64,000 nt of DNA from Cristatella mucedo (GCA_009760855.2 WPIO01000074.1:1685001-1749000), one strand, 5' to 3'; numbered from the stretch's first letter, positions 30,255 to 42,450 are shown. Translations and numbers: made by a program. Notes: generated by a model from the letters alone, not told the origin.

Positions 30255-30652
30255 ACCTGTTCGCGCCCTCAGGTCATGTGTGGACATGAAATAAGCTGTC
30301 CCATTCTTCCGCTTAAAAACAGTTGGCTACAGAAGCTGTAGCTCTGCAGGTCCTAGACTGTGGAACTCTCTTCTAAACTACTTACGAAACGACAACTACT
30401 CTCCTACTGCCGACTATGGCTCATTCTTTTCAGCGGTCCTGAGCTGCTACTTTTATGCTACTCACTAACTCAACTGCTCTCCCGACTCTGCTATTCTTCC
30501 CACGTTCTAATTGTTGCGTCAGACGAAGTATGTCGGCTACCAAGTGCATACCGAAAGCCGCTTAGGCTGTGATTGCGCTATACAAAACTCTCCTGCGTAA
30601 CGCTCACATGGTCTTTATGACTTTGTGGAGTTAAAGACGGCGATACATTACA
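30255..30652 (+). mobile_element. LINE-A copy
   Basis: It begins inside the family at CTGTTCGCGCCCTCAGGTCA and runs through the CTGTCCCATTC-TCCGCTTAAA and GGTCCTAGACTGTGGAACTC blocks to the end GGCGATACATTACA. It has lost the first about 75 bp seen in other copies. Confidence 0.75.
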
Positions 30653-30654
30653 AG

Positions 30655-31270
30655 AGCTGCCATCAGATCGAGCCGACCAAGCGGAGATACTCTACCTAAG
30701 TCTGCACTGCTAAGAAGGTCTTTTTACACGTGAGCAATGCTGACTTTGAGCAGAGCTTTTTCGGAGCCTGCTGAAAAATCTTGTGTAATTTATCCCCACT
30801 CTGTTACTCGAAAGTTCCCATGTACTAAGTGGATGTTACGCCTAATAGCTTTTTGCAGGACACTCAAAGCTTAAGCTGCTTTCTCGAGCGCACGGACGCC
30901 AACGGACTTCATCACACCCTATAAAGAGAAAATGAGAAGCATACGAGAAAGGAGGGCAGTTGGGGGTAGTGAATGACATTGAAGTAGCAGCTCAGGACTG
31001 CTTGATAATTTAAGCCACAACAGCCGGTATCCTGAGACTATATGTCATCGCGTAAGAATTGTGGAAGTGAATTCCACAGTCTAGGACCTGCAGAGCAACA
31101 GTGCGTCCTCGCAGCGAGGTTCAAGCGGTGCTCTAAAAACTGGAACTTTTCAGCAAGTTTTGAAGTTTCAATTTATGAGTTCAGCTAGTCCTCCAGGGCT
31201 CAAATCAAATATCTTTGACGGGAGCCGTTGATGGGAGACAAGAAGAAATTTTGCTTTATGTTTAAATTGT
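30655..31270 (-). mobile_element. LINE-B polymerase fragment with a nested LINE-A piece
   Basis: 30655-30930 and about 31120-31270 match the minus-strand LINE-B at 41950-42150 (CTAAGTCTGCACT, then TATCTTTGACRGGARC). Between them, 30950-31112 is a minus-strand LINE-A piece (TAAGAATTGTGGAAGTGAAT, TCCACAGTCTAGGACCTGCA). The joints are too degraded to define target duplications. Confidence 0.6.
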
Positions 31271-33645
31271 TATTCATTCATATTTTACTTTACGAGCTAA
31301 GCTGGTCCGCATTAATAATTATTGACTTAATAGACGGCTCCTGAAGTTAGTTCCCTGCCTGATACACACCATTTTAAAACTGCCTGCAGAAATTTGATAG
31401 AGAAGCTCTCTGTTGCTTAGGAGAAAGTGCTTCGGAGCGTAGTAAGAAACGCTCTTCCCGCACATTATGGGCTACGAATTTTGCTAAGCTCCTGCAATTT
31501 AAAAAAAATGATGTTTACAATTGTTTGCATTGCAGTTGAAGGAAATATATATTCTCCTTCCTGGTGAGCTACGCGAAGTATGTCAGAATTCACAGGTAAG
31601 TTTGCATCATAGACACATCTTAATGCTCTCGCATGCAAGCGCTTGCAGAAAAAGTATCAAGTTCATAGCCAGCATGCAGCTTACACGCGTTATGACGGCA
31701 AGGTTACCTCCGATAGTTAGTCGGACCTCTGACAGCGTGCGTGCACTCAGTCGCTAGCCGGAAAGGTAAGAGTAAAAAATAGGATACATTCCCTGTTGAC
31801 GAATGAAAGCTGGGCACGAACACATCCTCCAGTCACCGATACTCGAAGGATGGAAAGTTTGTGCTGGCATTTACCAAAGTCGGATGCACAATCCAGACTT
31901 TCGGACGATGTGAGCTGCTGGGCCCGTAACACAAATTCATTTAAGGAATGATTGGTTTGAATTAGAAGGTCCAGACTTTGGGCAAACGTTACCTGCATAT
32001 TATTATAATGAAGCATTTTTAAAATTTTATAGGCATACTACTCCCCGTGACTCTATGCTGGCACATATTTTGTTGGTTAATTGTATAAGTCATTTAAAGC
32101 CAGTCACGAGACACTATTTATGTACTAACAGCTCCCTAGAAAGAACATTGGGTATTCCAAAAAACTTGTCCTGCATCATACCAATCACGGAGGAATTATT
32201 TCCTGCTAGTATTGTTGACCTGGTTTAAAAATAAAATTGACTTCAAACGGAGATATGCAGTTGAAATTCTTTATTTCTGCTAGATCCAGCGAGTGGCATA
32301 AGATATCTACAGTAAACTATTATAAGTAAATTAAACACGAAATAAAAAAGCTGGCAAGCTCCGAAGCCTTGCAAAGCGATGGATCCACAAGTGCTCAGGC
32401 TCTGCTGACTCTGGCTGTAAGTAAATCACGAGCCAATAAATCAGGTAAGATAAATTACTTAACTTTTATTTGAAAGTAAGTTTTAAATTCTAAAATAATT
32501 TTGAAAGGGTTAATGAGGTATGTGCCGAATGAAAGATATTTGGTGTTTAACAGCCGTGTAGTATTTTGGGAATAATTTCCCCCTGAACTACGTAAGAGGT
32601 GGCTTTTTGAATGAATAAACTGGATTTGTCGTAGCCCGATGACGAACGAATAAGCTGCAGCATGAGCAAGTTAAGATTTAAGTGGCTACTGGCTGACCCA
32701 CTGGAAATTCGTCACTTTGAGTGAAGGAGTCATAATACTTTTTAAAATCTCGTGACTTTAAAACACCCGTTATATTTTGCATAGAATGTTTTAATTCAAG
32801 CTTACATTACAAGTTTTCTCGATTTTTTTATTTTTCTTTCGCGACCGTTGCCCAGTTTGTATCTCTGCGTTTTCCTAATACCAACCGTTGTAAGCCGGAT
32901 GCTGACTGTATTCTATGGTGTGAACAAAGAAGTTGTAAAACTGCAACTAATGAGCAGCCTACTGAAACAGCACTGCCGGGATATTTGCAATCGGATCGAT
33001 AATGAAAGCAAAATAACCAGAGAAAAGTTTAATGATAGCTAAAGCACACAGGCTAACCTTAGCTTTCAACACTTGCACAGAATCAAATCCCGTTCGCATC
33101 ATTCAGTACCCACATGGCTTATCATGGAAGCACCGTAGCCAATTCAACGTACACGGCGATGCTTTTGAAACGGTCCTCCCGCTACCGGCCCAAGCTGATC
33201 AAAAGGACTTCAATTATAATTAGACATTTAATCGTGCTTTGCACGGAAGCAATAGCATCGCAGAGTGATTCAATTCAATGCTCCACAATCTGAAATCCAT
33301 ACGGGTTTAGTCGCAGCTTTCCGACGTAACTAGGAAACTACTAGTGGAAGGCGGAAAATTTGTCGAGATTTCGTTACCGTTTCTCGGCATTTCGTTACGG
33401 CTTCTGCGTTATCGATTCTGCATTCAATATTTATTGCTAACGGATTCAAACTTTCTTTCGTTGGACCATTAGGTTTGGTTGTACAACTTTGGTATGCAAA
33501 GGCCTTTACACATATTCCTAAAGTGTCACCCAGGGATCCACTGCCGCATATGATGGCAGTGACGCTCGCTCGAGTGAGCAGCCGTCCTGCAGCGAAGCAA
33601 AGAGAGCGGCGTGCGGGAACGAGGTCGTCAGCGAGGCTGACGTGC
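31271..33645. other. Long AT-rich intergenic stretch, nothing recognised
   Basis: No exon with good splice signals was found on either strand, and no repeat family member. Open frames are all under 90 codons. Confidence 0.4.
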
Positions 33646-33649
33646 GCAT

Positions 33650-33742
33650 ATCCTTCTGTAACTCCACAGGGCCAGGAAAAAAATCCATGTGGGTGTTACA
33701 CAGGAGAGTTTTGCATAGTGCACTCGCAACCTAAGCGATCCG
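33650..33742 (-). mobile_element. LINE-A 3' end fragment
   Basis: It carries only the last about 90 bp of the family on the minus strand: TTCTGTAACTCCACAGGG, CCATGTGGGTGTTACACAGG and CACTCGCAACCTAAGCG. Confidence 0.65.
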
Positions 33743-34240
33743 TTACCTGACGAAACCGTCTCCGGCAGGGTCTACCTTTGGAGCCGTGGAAGGACGATAC
33801 CAAGCAGGGCTGGCTACTGTGATTGTGTGCTTGTCGTGGTTTGGCTAGCTGGTCACTGGCAGGCAGCTCCGGTGCATCACGACACGCTGTCACCAGACAC
33901 TGGTGCAGCTAACGTCGAAGCCCCAGGAACAGCAGCAGCAGCAGCAGCAGCACTGTCAGCCACTGCAGAACCATAAACGGCTGTCAAAGTGGCTGCAGCT
34001 ACAGTAGTAACTGCTGCAGCAGATACTGCAGAAATGGCAGTGCACGGCTTGTAACTCGCCATTACTAGGCTTCAGGATTTTAAATCACCTTCACGTTGTC
34101 CTGCAGCAGTCTGTTGTCGTGCTGCAACGCTCTCTCGCAAATTTTGTGCACATGACAGCGATCACTCTGCTGCACCTTCTATACATATATGTGTGTGTGT
34201 ATTATATCTATATACCTGCTAAATATGTAGCTGCTGACAG
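33743..34240. other. GC-rich stretch with (AGC)n tract
   Basis: An (AGC) tract of about eight units lies near 33930-33953. On the minus strand, 33877-34062 is an open frame of 61 codons rich in Ala, Val and Ser, which is compositional and not convincing as a gene. Confidence 0.4.
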
Positions 34241-34244
34241 GAGT

Positions 34245-34345
34245 TAGGCTTGGGACCCGGGGACGGTTACCAGCTGTGGCTATGCCGCACGGAGGCTGTT
34301 TGCCGCGTGCTGAGCCACTGCCGGCAGATGCATCGTGCAATGATA
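34245..34345 (+). mobile_element. Fragment of the R2-like LINE
   Basis: The plus strand matches the minus strand at 10490-10550: CTATGCCGCACGGAGGC, then a CGTGCTGAGCCACTGCCGG block encoding a Cys/His motif (CRVLSHCRQMHRAM). The surrounding element is gone. Confidence 0.6.
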
Positions 34346-34694
34346 ATTTTAAAATTAAAACTTCATATGATGACGTTAGTACTGAATGATTTTAAAGCCG
34401 CACCAGTTTGTTATTAGCTACATGCAAACCTTTTATAACTCTATCCTTCGAATCGTCTGTGTGTGCATTATTGTACTCTACCTGATGTACGATGACCTAG
34501 AATTTGGACTAATGCACTGTTGAGCTGGTTGCCTGAGCAGACATTGTAGGGGTACGCTACACACATCTTCAGGCGACCAATCAAGGCACACAGAACAATT
34601 AACGAAACGATACATGTATTCATTTAGGAAATCGCTTAAACATACGTCTTAAAAAAGACGTCTTCAAGTTTACTTAAATATCATCCGATATTGA

Positions 34695-34982
34695 TCACGT
34701 AGTTTGAGGCATAAATTCGACGTAGTTTTCAATATCCTCGAATAGCTGGTTGCCATCGTTTCCCCAATAATCAAGTGGAAGTGTCATCGACGGCGGAATG
34801 GCAGAGTTCGAGGTAGCTGTCGTAGAGTTCAGCTCATACATCGGATTCAAGTTATAGCTACCTTTTGACGTCATGGCGACGGCATCTTCTTCCATGAAGC
34901 CCAAAAGCAAGCTAATTGCAGTCTGGTGCTGTGACGTAACACTACATGTCCTGGAGCCCGCTTTTTCGTCTTCCGAAAGCCT
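34695..34982 (-). CDS. Unrecognised gene, terminal exon
   Basis: The exon starts AGG CTT TCG after CTTGTAG and encodes RLSEDEKAGSRTCSVTSQ, a hydrophobic helix (TAISLLLGFMEED), a Ser/Thr/Asn stretch and an acidic-aromatic end before TGA. Confidence 0.6.
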   Translation of the reverse strand, partial: RLSEDEKAGSRTCSVTSQHQTAISLLLGFMEEDAVAMTSKGSYNLNPMYELNSTTATSNSAIPPSMTLPLDYWGNDGNQLFEDIENYVEFMPQTT

Positions 34983-36097
34983 CTACAAGAAAGCAGCAAT
35001 TTAATGGCTTAAGCGACACGAAAAGGGCCAAGGCTAAGGCAGGTTTGTACGACTGGAATATGAAGATTGAGTCGGCAGAGCAATGATTGTCGATCTCCTG
35101 TTGGCTCCGATAGCAATGGTCTTACGATTTTTTTCGTTCAGCTAACTTAACCTAAACGCAAGAAGTCAGCGCTTGAAAGTAAGCGGGTTTAAATGACTCC
35201 CACCGTCAATCTAGAATTATTAAGTTTAGCTTGTGACTGTGACAGAATTTAAAAGCTACTCATTCCGCAGCAAGGCAAGAGCCCTTGGGAGTTGTGCAAA
35301 ATAAAATTTTGGCAGCTGGTTCCGAACCAATTATCGCAGATCTCAAACGGAACGTTGTAGAGCGATTCGGACAGTCAGTGTTAGTGGCCTACCATTTTCC
35401 CGATGGTTCGGCGTGCAGCGGCAAATGAAATCCACGGTCTGGAGGCTGCTCAGGAGAAAGCCCTCTTTATCAATCTGTACTTGAAAGCCTCTTTGCGAAG
35501 AAGCCCGCCTGCGTGGGTAGAAATACTGAACAGAGGCTTGCTTAGTTTTGGAAGACCGAGGCATTATGCTCACCGGAAGAGTAGCTTGGCGGCTGGCCGC
35601 AGCTTCTAGATTTTTCAGGCCGCTCGTTGTTCTGCTCACGGTGGCGTCCTCGTCCGCTGCAAAGGGGAAGTAAGCACCACTGCGAAAAGAAAGCAGAGAA
35701 GCAACGGGCAGTCTTGACAGAAGTCGTTTTGCTAGCTCATCGCCAGGCGGCGAGACGGCTTATTGACACTTACTAACCGGAAGTCTGCGACGGGCTGAGT
35801 AGAGGAGAAGTGCACGCACAAAAACTTTTTCAGACTCACCGTACGACGAAACAATTCTGCCTTCCACAATCCGGCAGTGGTAAGGCAGACGTGAGTGGAC
35901 ACGGACGGCAGGAGTCCCATAATGGGCGACGATTCTTTCCCGGTTGAAATTAATCGTTCGTGTGATGCCACGTGCAAGAAGAGAGTTTCCAGACGTCGGC
36001 GCTGAAGAGGCTTCACTAACGGAGCTGGATCTCTTCGCTGCAATGGCGAGCGTACTTTCAACTCTTTCATGATTATCTCCGTCAGCTGACACACCCA
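34695..36097 (-). CDS. Last three exons of an unrecognised gene
   Basis: On the minus strand the exons 36097-35840 (258 nt), 35656-35574 (83 nt) and 34982-34695 (288 nt with TGA) join in phase (1, then 0), giving 208 residues of C-terminal sequence. Splice sites are good: acceptors TTGCAG, CCCTTTGCAG and TTCTTGTAG; donors G|GTGAGT and G|GTGAGC. The sequence is Ser/Thr-rich: AKRSSSVSEASSAPTSGNSL, then a basic-aromatic part (RTINFNRERIVAHYGTPAV, RLPYHCRIVEGRIVSSYG), a short helix (GLKNLEAAASRQATLP) and an acidic end (YWGNDGNQLFEDIENYVEFM). I recognise no domain. The first listed exon starts in mid-codon, so upstream exons must exist to the right but were not found. No poly(A) hexamer is evident close to the stop. 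Confidence 0.6.
35574..35656 (-). CDS. Unrecognised gene, second-last exon
   Basis: The 83-nt exon completes an Ala codon and encodes DEDATVSRTTSGLKNLEAAA, then SRQATLP, ending in phase 0 at CCG|GTGAGC. Confidence 0.6.
35840..36097 (-). CDS. Unrecognised gene, third-last exon
   Basis: It encodes about 86 residues beginning GVSADGDNHERVESTLAI and ending RIVSSYG. A second frame is also open for 123 codons, but only this one joins the next exon. The acceptor lies about 20 bp from a SINE1 copy. Confidence 0.6.
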
Positions 36098-36114
36098 CTG
36101 CAATTTTATGATAA

Positions 36115-36248
36115 GGTAAGCTGATTTAATAGCTTCATTTACATAGCAGTGAATGAGCCTTCGAGGTAATCACCAGAGACGATAAACGACCTCCCACTGC
36201 AGGAGTCGAACCCTCGACCCGGGTCGAGATGCGCTAATACCTTATTTT
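36115..36248 (-). mobile_element. SINE1 beside a splice acceptor
   Basis: On the minus strand it reads CCGGGTCGAGGGTTCGACTC (B-box region), then TGCAGTGGGAGGTCGTTTAT and the 3' end TATTAAATCAGCTTACC. It lies in the same orientation as the minus-strand gene, and its 3' end is about 20 bp before that gene's acceptor at 36098. Confidence 0.7.
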
Positions 36249-37327
36249 ATGGGCTAAGATTCAAGGGCGTTCGCGAATGTTAGTTAGTCCGAGCAATGTT
36301 AGGCATAAAGTGACTTCGAAGCGACTTCGGATTTCTCTTTACGATCACCATCTGCAGACCGAAAAGCTGGCCTAATGGGCTACGGGATTTAGCTAACTCG
36401 CGTAGCTACAGCAAAAATTGTCAAGGACGGAGTAGCTCCCATCGTTCACCTTCAACTTGATAGATCGCACTGCCATTTTCGCGATATCCGGCGCCAACGT
36501 AAGCATCGTTCTAGAGGAGCTTTAGCCATGCAACACTGAATACACTCTCACCTCTTACTGTGGCCGAACGCATTTCCGTGGCTTTTCCTAATTCCTTAAT
36601 GGCTTCTCAGCATCGCTCCAGCTTTTTCCGGTTCGGGATCGTAGCGCGGGAAAGGTCTCGGCTCTTCACGATCCGTGTCGTGGTTTCGAATTCTGCACGA
36701 GGGCACGTTATTGTATTTACCATTGCCAGAGGCGGCCGGCAGCGGCCAGTGATGCTTTTATGCCGTCACACGAATGAGGCTGCTGTATCAGCTACCTTCG
36801 CTGGACTGCTTCCTTGCCGGCTGCTCAGGTTCTGTGCAGTTAGCCCAGCATCTCTGCCATGTCTATGCAGCTTAATTTCTGCTCGTCCCATTTCCTCGCT
36901 GGTTACAAACTGAGGGTGCTATTACAAATGCATCACTATTATTCTTATAATTATGTTGTGCCCAATCTCATCGGCAAAGCTCGGAGATTAGGCGTGAACA
37001 GCTATTGTCACCGCAGGACTCCCTCCAAGCTTTGACGGCTTATTGTTCGTTTGCCTCTAATTACTCGCCTGAGCAATCGCAGAGCCTCACGTGACCCATC
37101 ACTCGTCCAATTATCACACTTAGACCAACAAGCGAGAGCACTCAAGGATGCATTCATGGTAATTAAGATCCATGTTGTTAACTCGCATTGAATAAACCCC
37201 AGGGGAAAGAAGACAAATTTACTTAGAAACAGATACAGTTGAGCTGTGGGGATAGGATTTGTAATCCTTATAGACTTACACGAAGCCAAGTCTTCCATGC
37301 AGGTGGCGACAGTAGCCGAATAAAAAT
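36249..37327. other. Region upstream of the minus-strand gene, exons unresolved
   Basis: Short protein-like stretches exist on the minus strand near 36640-36720 (for example REEPRPFPRYDPEPEKAGAM), but they end in stops before a donor, so I do not call an exon. Missing upstream exons of the minus-strand gene may be here. Confidence 0.3.
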
Positions 37328-37502
37328 ATTAGCCGATTCAACAGCCTCTTTCGTATAGGGACAGGAGAGCCTTTACGGCTACAACTATGGCTTATAGCGG
37401 CGATAAAGGATCGCCCATAGCAGGGTTAGAACCCAGGACCTGGGGGCCGAGGTCGTGGAAAGCCACCATCATTCCTAAGGAGTCATCATGGCTCACCAAA
37501 TC
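37328..37502 (-). mobile_element. SINE1, nearly full length
   Basis: Minus-strand order: GGTGAGCCATGATGACTCC (A-box region), GACCTCGGCCCCCAGG, B box GGGTTCTAACCC, GGCGATCCTTTATCGCCGC, TAGCCGTAAAGGCTCTCCTG, then GAGGCTGTTGAATCGGCTAA. This is one of the best copies. Confidence 0.8.
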
Positions 37503-39640
37503 TTAAAATACCCCGATTTACGTACTATCGATTCAGTCAAAGTGAGCGTGTATTAACCAAAGGATTCAATTTGGTGCCAGGATTGGCGAACCGGCGACAA
37601 CCGAAGACAATCGACGTCCAGTTCAAGCGCTCACTGGGCGAGCAGTGGGTTTGGATAGGTTGGCTGGCATAGTGAAACGAAGCGACCTTTTTGTCAGGGA
37701 CACGAACTACAGGTAGGTTGGATGGTTCATGTAGAACCACTGAAGCTTGAACAAGATTAGGTTGAACTGGAGCCTCTTTTGTCAACGACACTGGCTCCGA
37801 CGCGACGAACGGCTGGGTTTTAGGCAACAGTTGCGCACGATTGACGGCTCAGGCCACGAGTCCTGTACTGACGAGGCGCGAATTTCCAAACGAGTGAAGT
37901 GTTTTGGCTGCCTCGCCATAGTATAAGCTAGCTCAATTTAGCACCTTCTCCCAAGCTAACAAACAGTTGGCTGATAAGCAAGTGCCTTGACATTTTTGTG
38001 AAGACCCGGTGTCACTCAGAAACTAGATTGCCCAAACCTCCAGATCATGACTAAGCAATTACATCAGTTGCTGCCTGTGCATAGAGTAGATGTCCTGTCC
38101 AAATAATTAGCAGATGCTTCCAGTCGGTTAATTTTTCACAATTAGACTGGGATTCCCCCGAACTAACGTAGCAAAACACTTTCTGGAATAGAGATCGAGT
38201 ATTCGGCATGCAAATTAATTGTGACGTTCGCTAAAACTTGTTTAATTAAGTGCCTGCGTGTCTTTTCGTCTTTTAAATATAGAGTTTAATGCTGGTCAAA
38301 AATAGCAAGGCTAATGTTTTCTGCCAAAAAATGGCGTCACCAATTAATAGAATTTGTCATTAATCTGTACTGGTTTGAGATCAAGCAAAGCAGTAACTTT
38401 GTGGTTGTGTGGAATACCTTTTATGCACCTTAATTTACCTGACCGAGTAAATTTATCGGACAGACATTCATGTCAATATTTACTTTAAACTTGTTAGTCC
38501 AAATAACACCGTATGCTTAGCTTGTCCTATGATCAACTTCAAATGAGAAACCCTGCCTTCAGGGTTTCTGTTCCCGATGACTTAAAGTCACTACTAATTC
38601 TGGATATAAAATACACAAAATATACTAAATATATATGTATATATATATATATATAAGAAATATATATAAAATATACTAAATTTCTGGAGACTCAACGAAA
38701 TCTAAATAGAAGTTGAAAGCCTGGTACCGAGAAATATTTTCTCAGTTCACGTGAATGTATTTCGTGATCACATGGAGGGTAAAATAAGACATTATATAAC
38801 ATTGTTATAAATATTCAGGCCTTTTTTCAGCATTCGTCAAGTACTTCAGATGAGATGCACTTATCTCCAAACACTTCATGACCAGTTCAAGATCAGTATA
38901 ATCATTTTCATGACCATCTCTTGATTATCCAAGTTATCTGAGCGATTTTAATACTAACTTGGCCAATCAAAATTCAGTTAAGAAGAGAAAATCAAACCTA
39001 TTCCGAACTTGCTGAGCTTTGCGCGTTTATGTTATCATTCTTATACTCAAGAGAGCTGCAAGTATGCATACAGCTACTTATAATAAGTTGGCATTTCCAG
39101 CCTTCGCGATAGTCGTTAAGAGATTTTTACACAATAGCTGCGATGATCTGCCGCGACAAACCTTTACTGTTTTATTTTCATGTTTGCTGAACATGGACAT
39201 TGTCTGCGGCATCCATACCTGGGAGTTCAGTGGAACCTTTTACCAGCTTAGGTCGAGATGAACGGCGATTCATCCTGCAGCAAATGTGAGCGTCAAATTA
39301 CCGATGGCACACGAAGAGGAAGAAGAGGTTCAGCGAAATGCAAACACACATCTGAGCTCATGAAGCTAGAATTCTGCTAAGATTCGCGAACATGGCAGCC
39401 GCATGCATACAATTCCTTACCATTTGTCTAAGAGTTCGGCAGGGAATTTAACTTATGGGGAGTGCTGTCACTCTGCACGACCGACATTAGGGGCTATTGG
39501 TCGCAGCATCTGCGACTCCCCCAAATGACAAGTGAGTGCAGCGCTGGACGGTTTCCCTCGCTCCCTCGAAGCCTAAACAAGTTTCCGCTAGCACTCGGTA
39601 GCCCGTACACTCCACTGGCGACTATGAGCTATTGCGATCC
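37503..39640. other. AT-rich intergenic DNA
   Basis: It contains a TA-rich low-complexity patch at about 38625-38690. No exon or repeat family member was recognised. Confidence 0.4.
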
Positions 39641-39644
39641 TTAG

Positions 39645-39898
39645 CTGAGCCGGAAGGCCGAAGCAGAGAGAGTGAGCAGCCTGCTATTGAATTTATGGCT
39701 GGAGTGGTGCACTACAGCATGAAGCGTCGTAGGTGTCGCTGCATGCGAACGGGGGTGACGTGGGATCCCCAGCCCAAGATCGCCACCACGACAGTTTCTT
39801 TCGACGACGTCTGGACGAAGTGTCGGAACAGCAACACTAATTTATCGTCAATTGATAATCTGAGGGGACGATCAGTCGACAAATGGTGCATCAACTTA
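39645..39898 (+). CDS. Possible 5' exon of an unknown gene
   Basis: An open frame ends at a good donor (TTA|GTAAGT, phase 0). If translation starts at the ATG at 39695 it encodes MAGVVHYSMKRRRCRCMRTG, then VTWDPQPKIATTTVSFDDVW and a polar end (SVDKWCINL). The composition is protein-like, and an AG acceptor at 39644 is possible if this is internal. I could not find a following exon, and no family is recognised. Confidence 0.35.
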
Positions 39899-40574
39899 GT
39901 AAGTGATTGCAAATACATAATTTATTTGCATTGCGCACAAAGAGAACTTGATCTCTATTCAGGCTCTTTGATAGAACCGAAACTTTCCGAGTTGAGTGAA
40001 AATTGTTTTCTATGTATCCGTCACTAAGCACGGAGTAGCTCCGCCACAAATCTACCTGCACGGCATTACGTTTAGAATTTGTTGACCACCCTTTTGCTGC
40101 GGTGATTTAATGAGTTGTGACAGTAGTCAAGCTAAAAGTGAACAACAGTAGTCAAAGATGTACCTGTCGCAAAGAAACCGGGAAACCACTCTACAATGTA
40201 TTCACAAGTTGATGTAGACAATAAATTCTCAGTGACATAGAACCCTAAGAGAACTTAGTCGATTTTCGGACGCCTCACTTAGTCGAGGGGGCTCGAGCCT
40301 AATACCTCGATTAGATCTTAATTTTGGACAGACTATAATGAGACAAACCGTTTTACATTGGACACAGATTAAATATGATGTCTGGCTGTGTAAGCTTCCT
40401 TCTGAAAAAACCCAGGCGTCGGGAAAGTATCAAAAAAGAATAAACCTACGAGCAAGCAATGAGAATTTGTATATTAATGCTTTGTTCTGGAAAACAGAAA
40501 CATCAAACAGTAACGATAATGATTAAGTTTACGCACGCCTAATAGTGATTGGAATGTATGCCAGAGCCAAAAGG
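39899..40574. other. Intergenic or intronic DNA with a SINE2-like remnant
   Basis: At about 40248-40325 a minus-strand remnant shows AAGAGAACTTAGTCG and a GGGGGCTCGAGCC B-box-like block, as in SINE2. Otherwise nothing was seen. Confidence 0.4.
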
Positions 40575-40862
40575 CCTGTTGTGGCTACTATTAAGTTCCA
40601 GTCTAGTTTTGGAGCGATCCACTCCTCAAAGTCACCATATATATATTGCTTCAGGTATACAATGCCTACTTAGAAAATGCAGTAGTGGGAGGTAGAGTAT
40701 CTCTGCTTGTCTTGCTCGATATTTTCGCAGCTTTTGACGAAACCGATCACCAATTCCTTCTCAAGCGCCTCTCATTTCACATGGGCATCACTGGCACTGA
40801 GCTGATTTGGTCGTCTAATGAAAGGTTAATTTGGAACAGGACAGGCAGACTTCACGCGTTTT
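40575..40862 (+). mobile_element. LINE-B polymerase fragment
   Basis: One frame preserves the palm: GGRVSLLVLLDIFAAFDETD, then HQFLLKRLSFHMGITGTELI. FAAFDETD corresponds to the catalytic motif A (usual form SAAFDTIDH). It is cut off at the right by the next LINE-B copy. Confidence 0.8.
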
Positions 40863-42450
40863 CATAATAATAATAATAATAATATTGCACTTGATAATGC
40901 GCCCTCAGAGAACTTAATCTCTTTCTAGGCGCTTTACATTTGCTGCAAGCTGATACGCAATAGAATAGTAAGTAAAATCATGCTTGAAAAACGAACAAAA
41001 TGAATAAAATGGTTAGGGGTTACATGCACTGGGTCAGCATGCAAATGTGGTTAGTGGCAGCATGAACAGTGACAGCACGCATAAGCACATCGAGGACGAA
41101 TCACAAGGACCCACTAAATGCTGTCCTAAATAGGTATGTTTTTAAGTTTCTTTTAAATGTGGTCAGGTCAGGGGATGTTCTGATGCAGGTCGGGAGGGAG
41201 TTCCAGGCTGTGGGAGCATACGAGCTAAATGCACGGTCTCCAAAGGATTTAAGGTTTGTACGAGGTATTTCTAGACTGCTGGATTCCGAAAAGCGAGTGG
41301 TACGATGCTTTGCCTGATGGGGTAGTATATCTGAAAGATAGGCTGGAGCCATAGAATGAAGAGACCTAAAAGTGAGCGACAAAACCTTGAAGTCAATCCG
41401 TTGCTTGACTGGTAACCAGTGCAGGTCGGCGAGAAGTGGAGTATAAGGAGATATACCTGAAGAACTGACTTTGAGCCTTTGGTATTAACCATTTCCGAAA
41501 GACAATCGGTGTGCACATACCTAGTAAGTCGGTTTTATCATAATTCAATATTATAAATTTTGGTGCCATTCATGAGTGATTGTCATGAAGACATAGAGTG
41601 AGAGGTAAGAGATTTTGAGATGCTGGCGGGCTGTGAGGCGTAAAAGAAACACTTTTTAAACTGAGTGCCATGTTTACAGAAACTAAAGCCTAGATGGGGC
41701 CTGGCAATTGCAAGGGCAAGAGTGAAAGCGTTAATAGTTATAAGAACCGGAATAAGGACAGAATCTCGAGGTACCCTATTCTTCACTAGTGCCTCGGACA
41801 ATCTTTGTTCGTTCCCATCAATTCTCAATAGTCTCCCACTTAGATAGAGCCTGAACCATTGCAATGCTTTACCAGCGATGTCTGATTAGTGGGGCTCAAA
41901 AAGGACTCGGTAATCGATAATATCAATAGCTGTTGACAGAATGATCAATACAAGAAGAGTTACTCTCCGTAAGTCTGCACTCCTAACTATGTCGTTGTGC
42001 ACCCGAAGCGATGCAGTCTACATTAATGAGTTATTAGCTCTAAAATATTACTGGAACTTACTAGAAGGTTTGAGGTTTCATTATTTGAGTTAAGCTGTCT
42101 GCCACAACTCAATCCAGTATCTTTGACAGGAACGGTGGAAGGGAGACCGGACGAAGTTGCTCAAGTTCTCTTGGTATAGTGAGGCTATCTTAAGTAGTAG
42201 CATGACTACATCTTTTTCGAAGGGTATGAGTTACTGCTAATACAGAATGTGTTATGGTATTCATGCTTTGCAGCAGCAGATTCGTGCACCGCCTAGAAGC
42301 ACGACAGTGGATGAAGACCTTAGAGGACGTCTTGTCTTCTTCGTAATCTGAACTTTGAGGGGAAGTCATTAGTGGCCTTCGATGGTGTCAGCAGTCTTCT
42401 AGGTACATCCATTAGTTCTCATTTCTTTATGCTCCTTTCTCCTATTGCGG
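40863..42450 (-). mobile_element. LINE-B, best preserved copy
   Basis: The 3' end is at the left with an (AAT)n tail at 40866-40884, then the full 3' tail and C-terminal ORF2 (LTFRSLHSMAPAYLSDIL, GDRAFSSYAPTAWNSLPTCI, TTFKRNLKTYLFRTAFSG). Further right is the polymerase (WFRLYLSGRLLRIDGN, then a degraded GVPQGSVLGP block near 41770). A protein-coding frame survives over about 93 codons in two places, but stops separate them. It is 5'-truncated or deleted beyond 42450. Confidence 0.82.

Noticed and set aside
33877-34062. A 61-codon Ala/Val-rich minus-strand frame
   Set aside because: It is driven by an (AGC)n tract and GCWGC repeats, with no splice context and no link to the gene ending at 34695.
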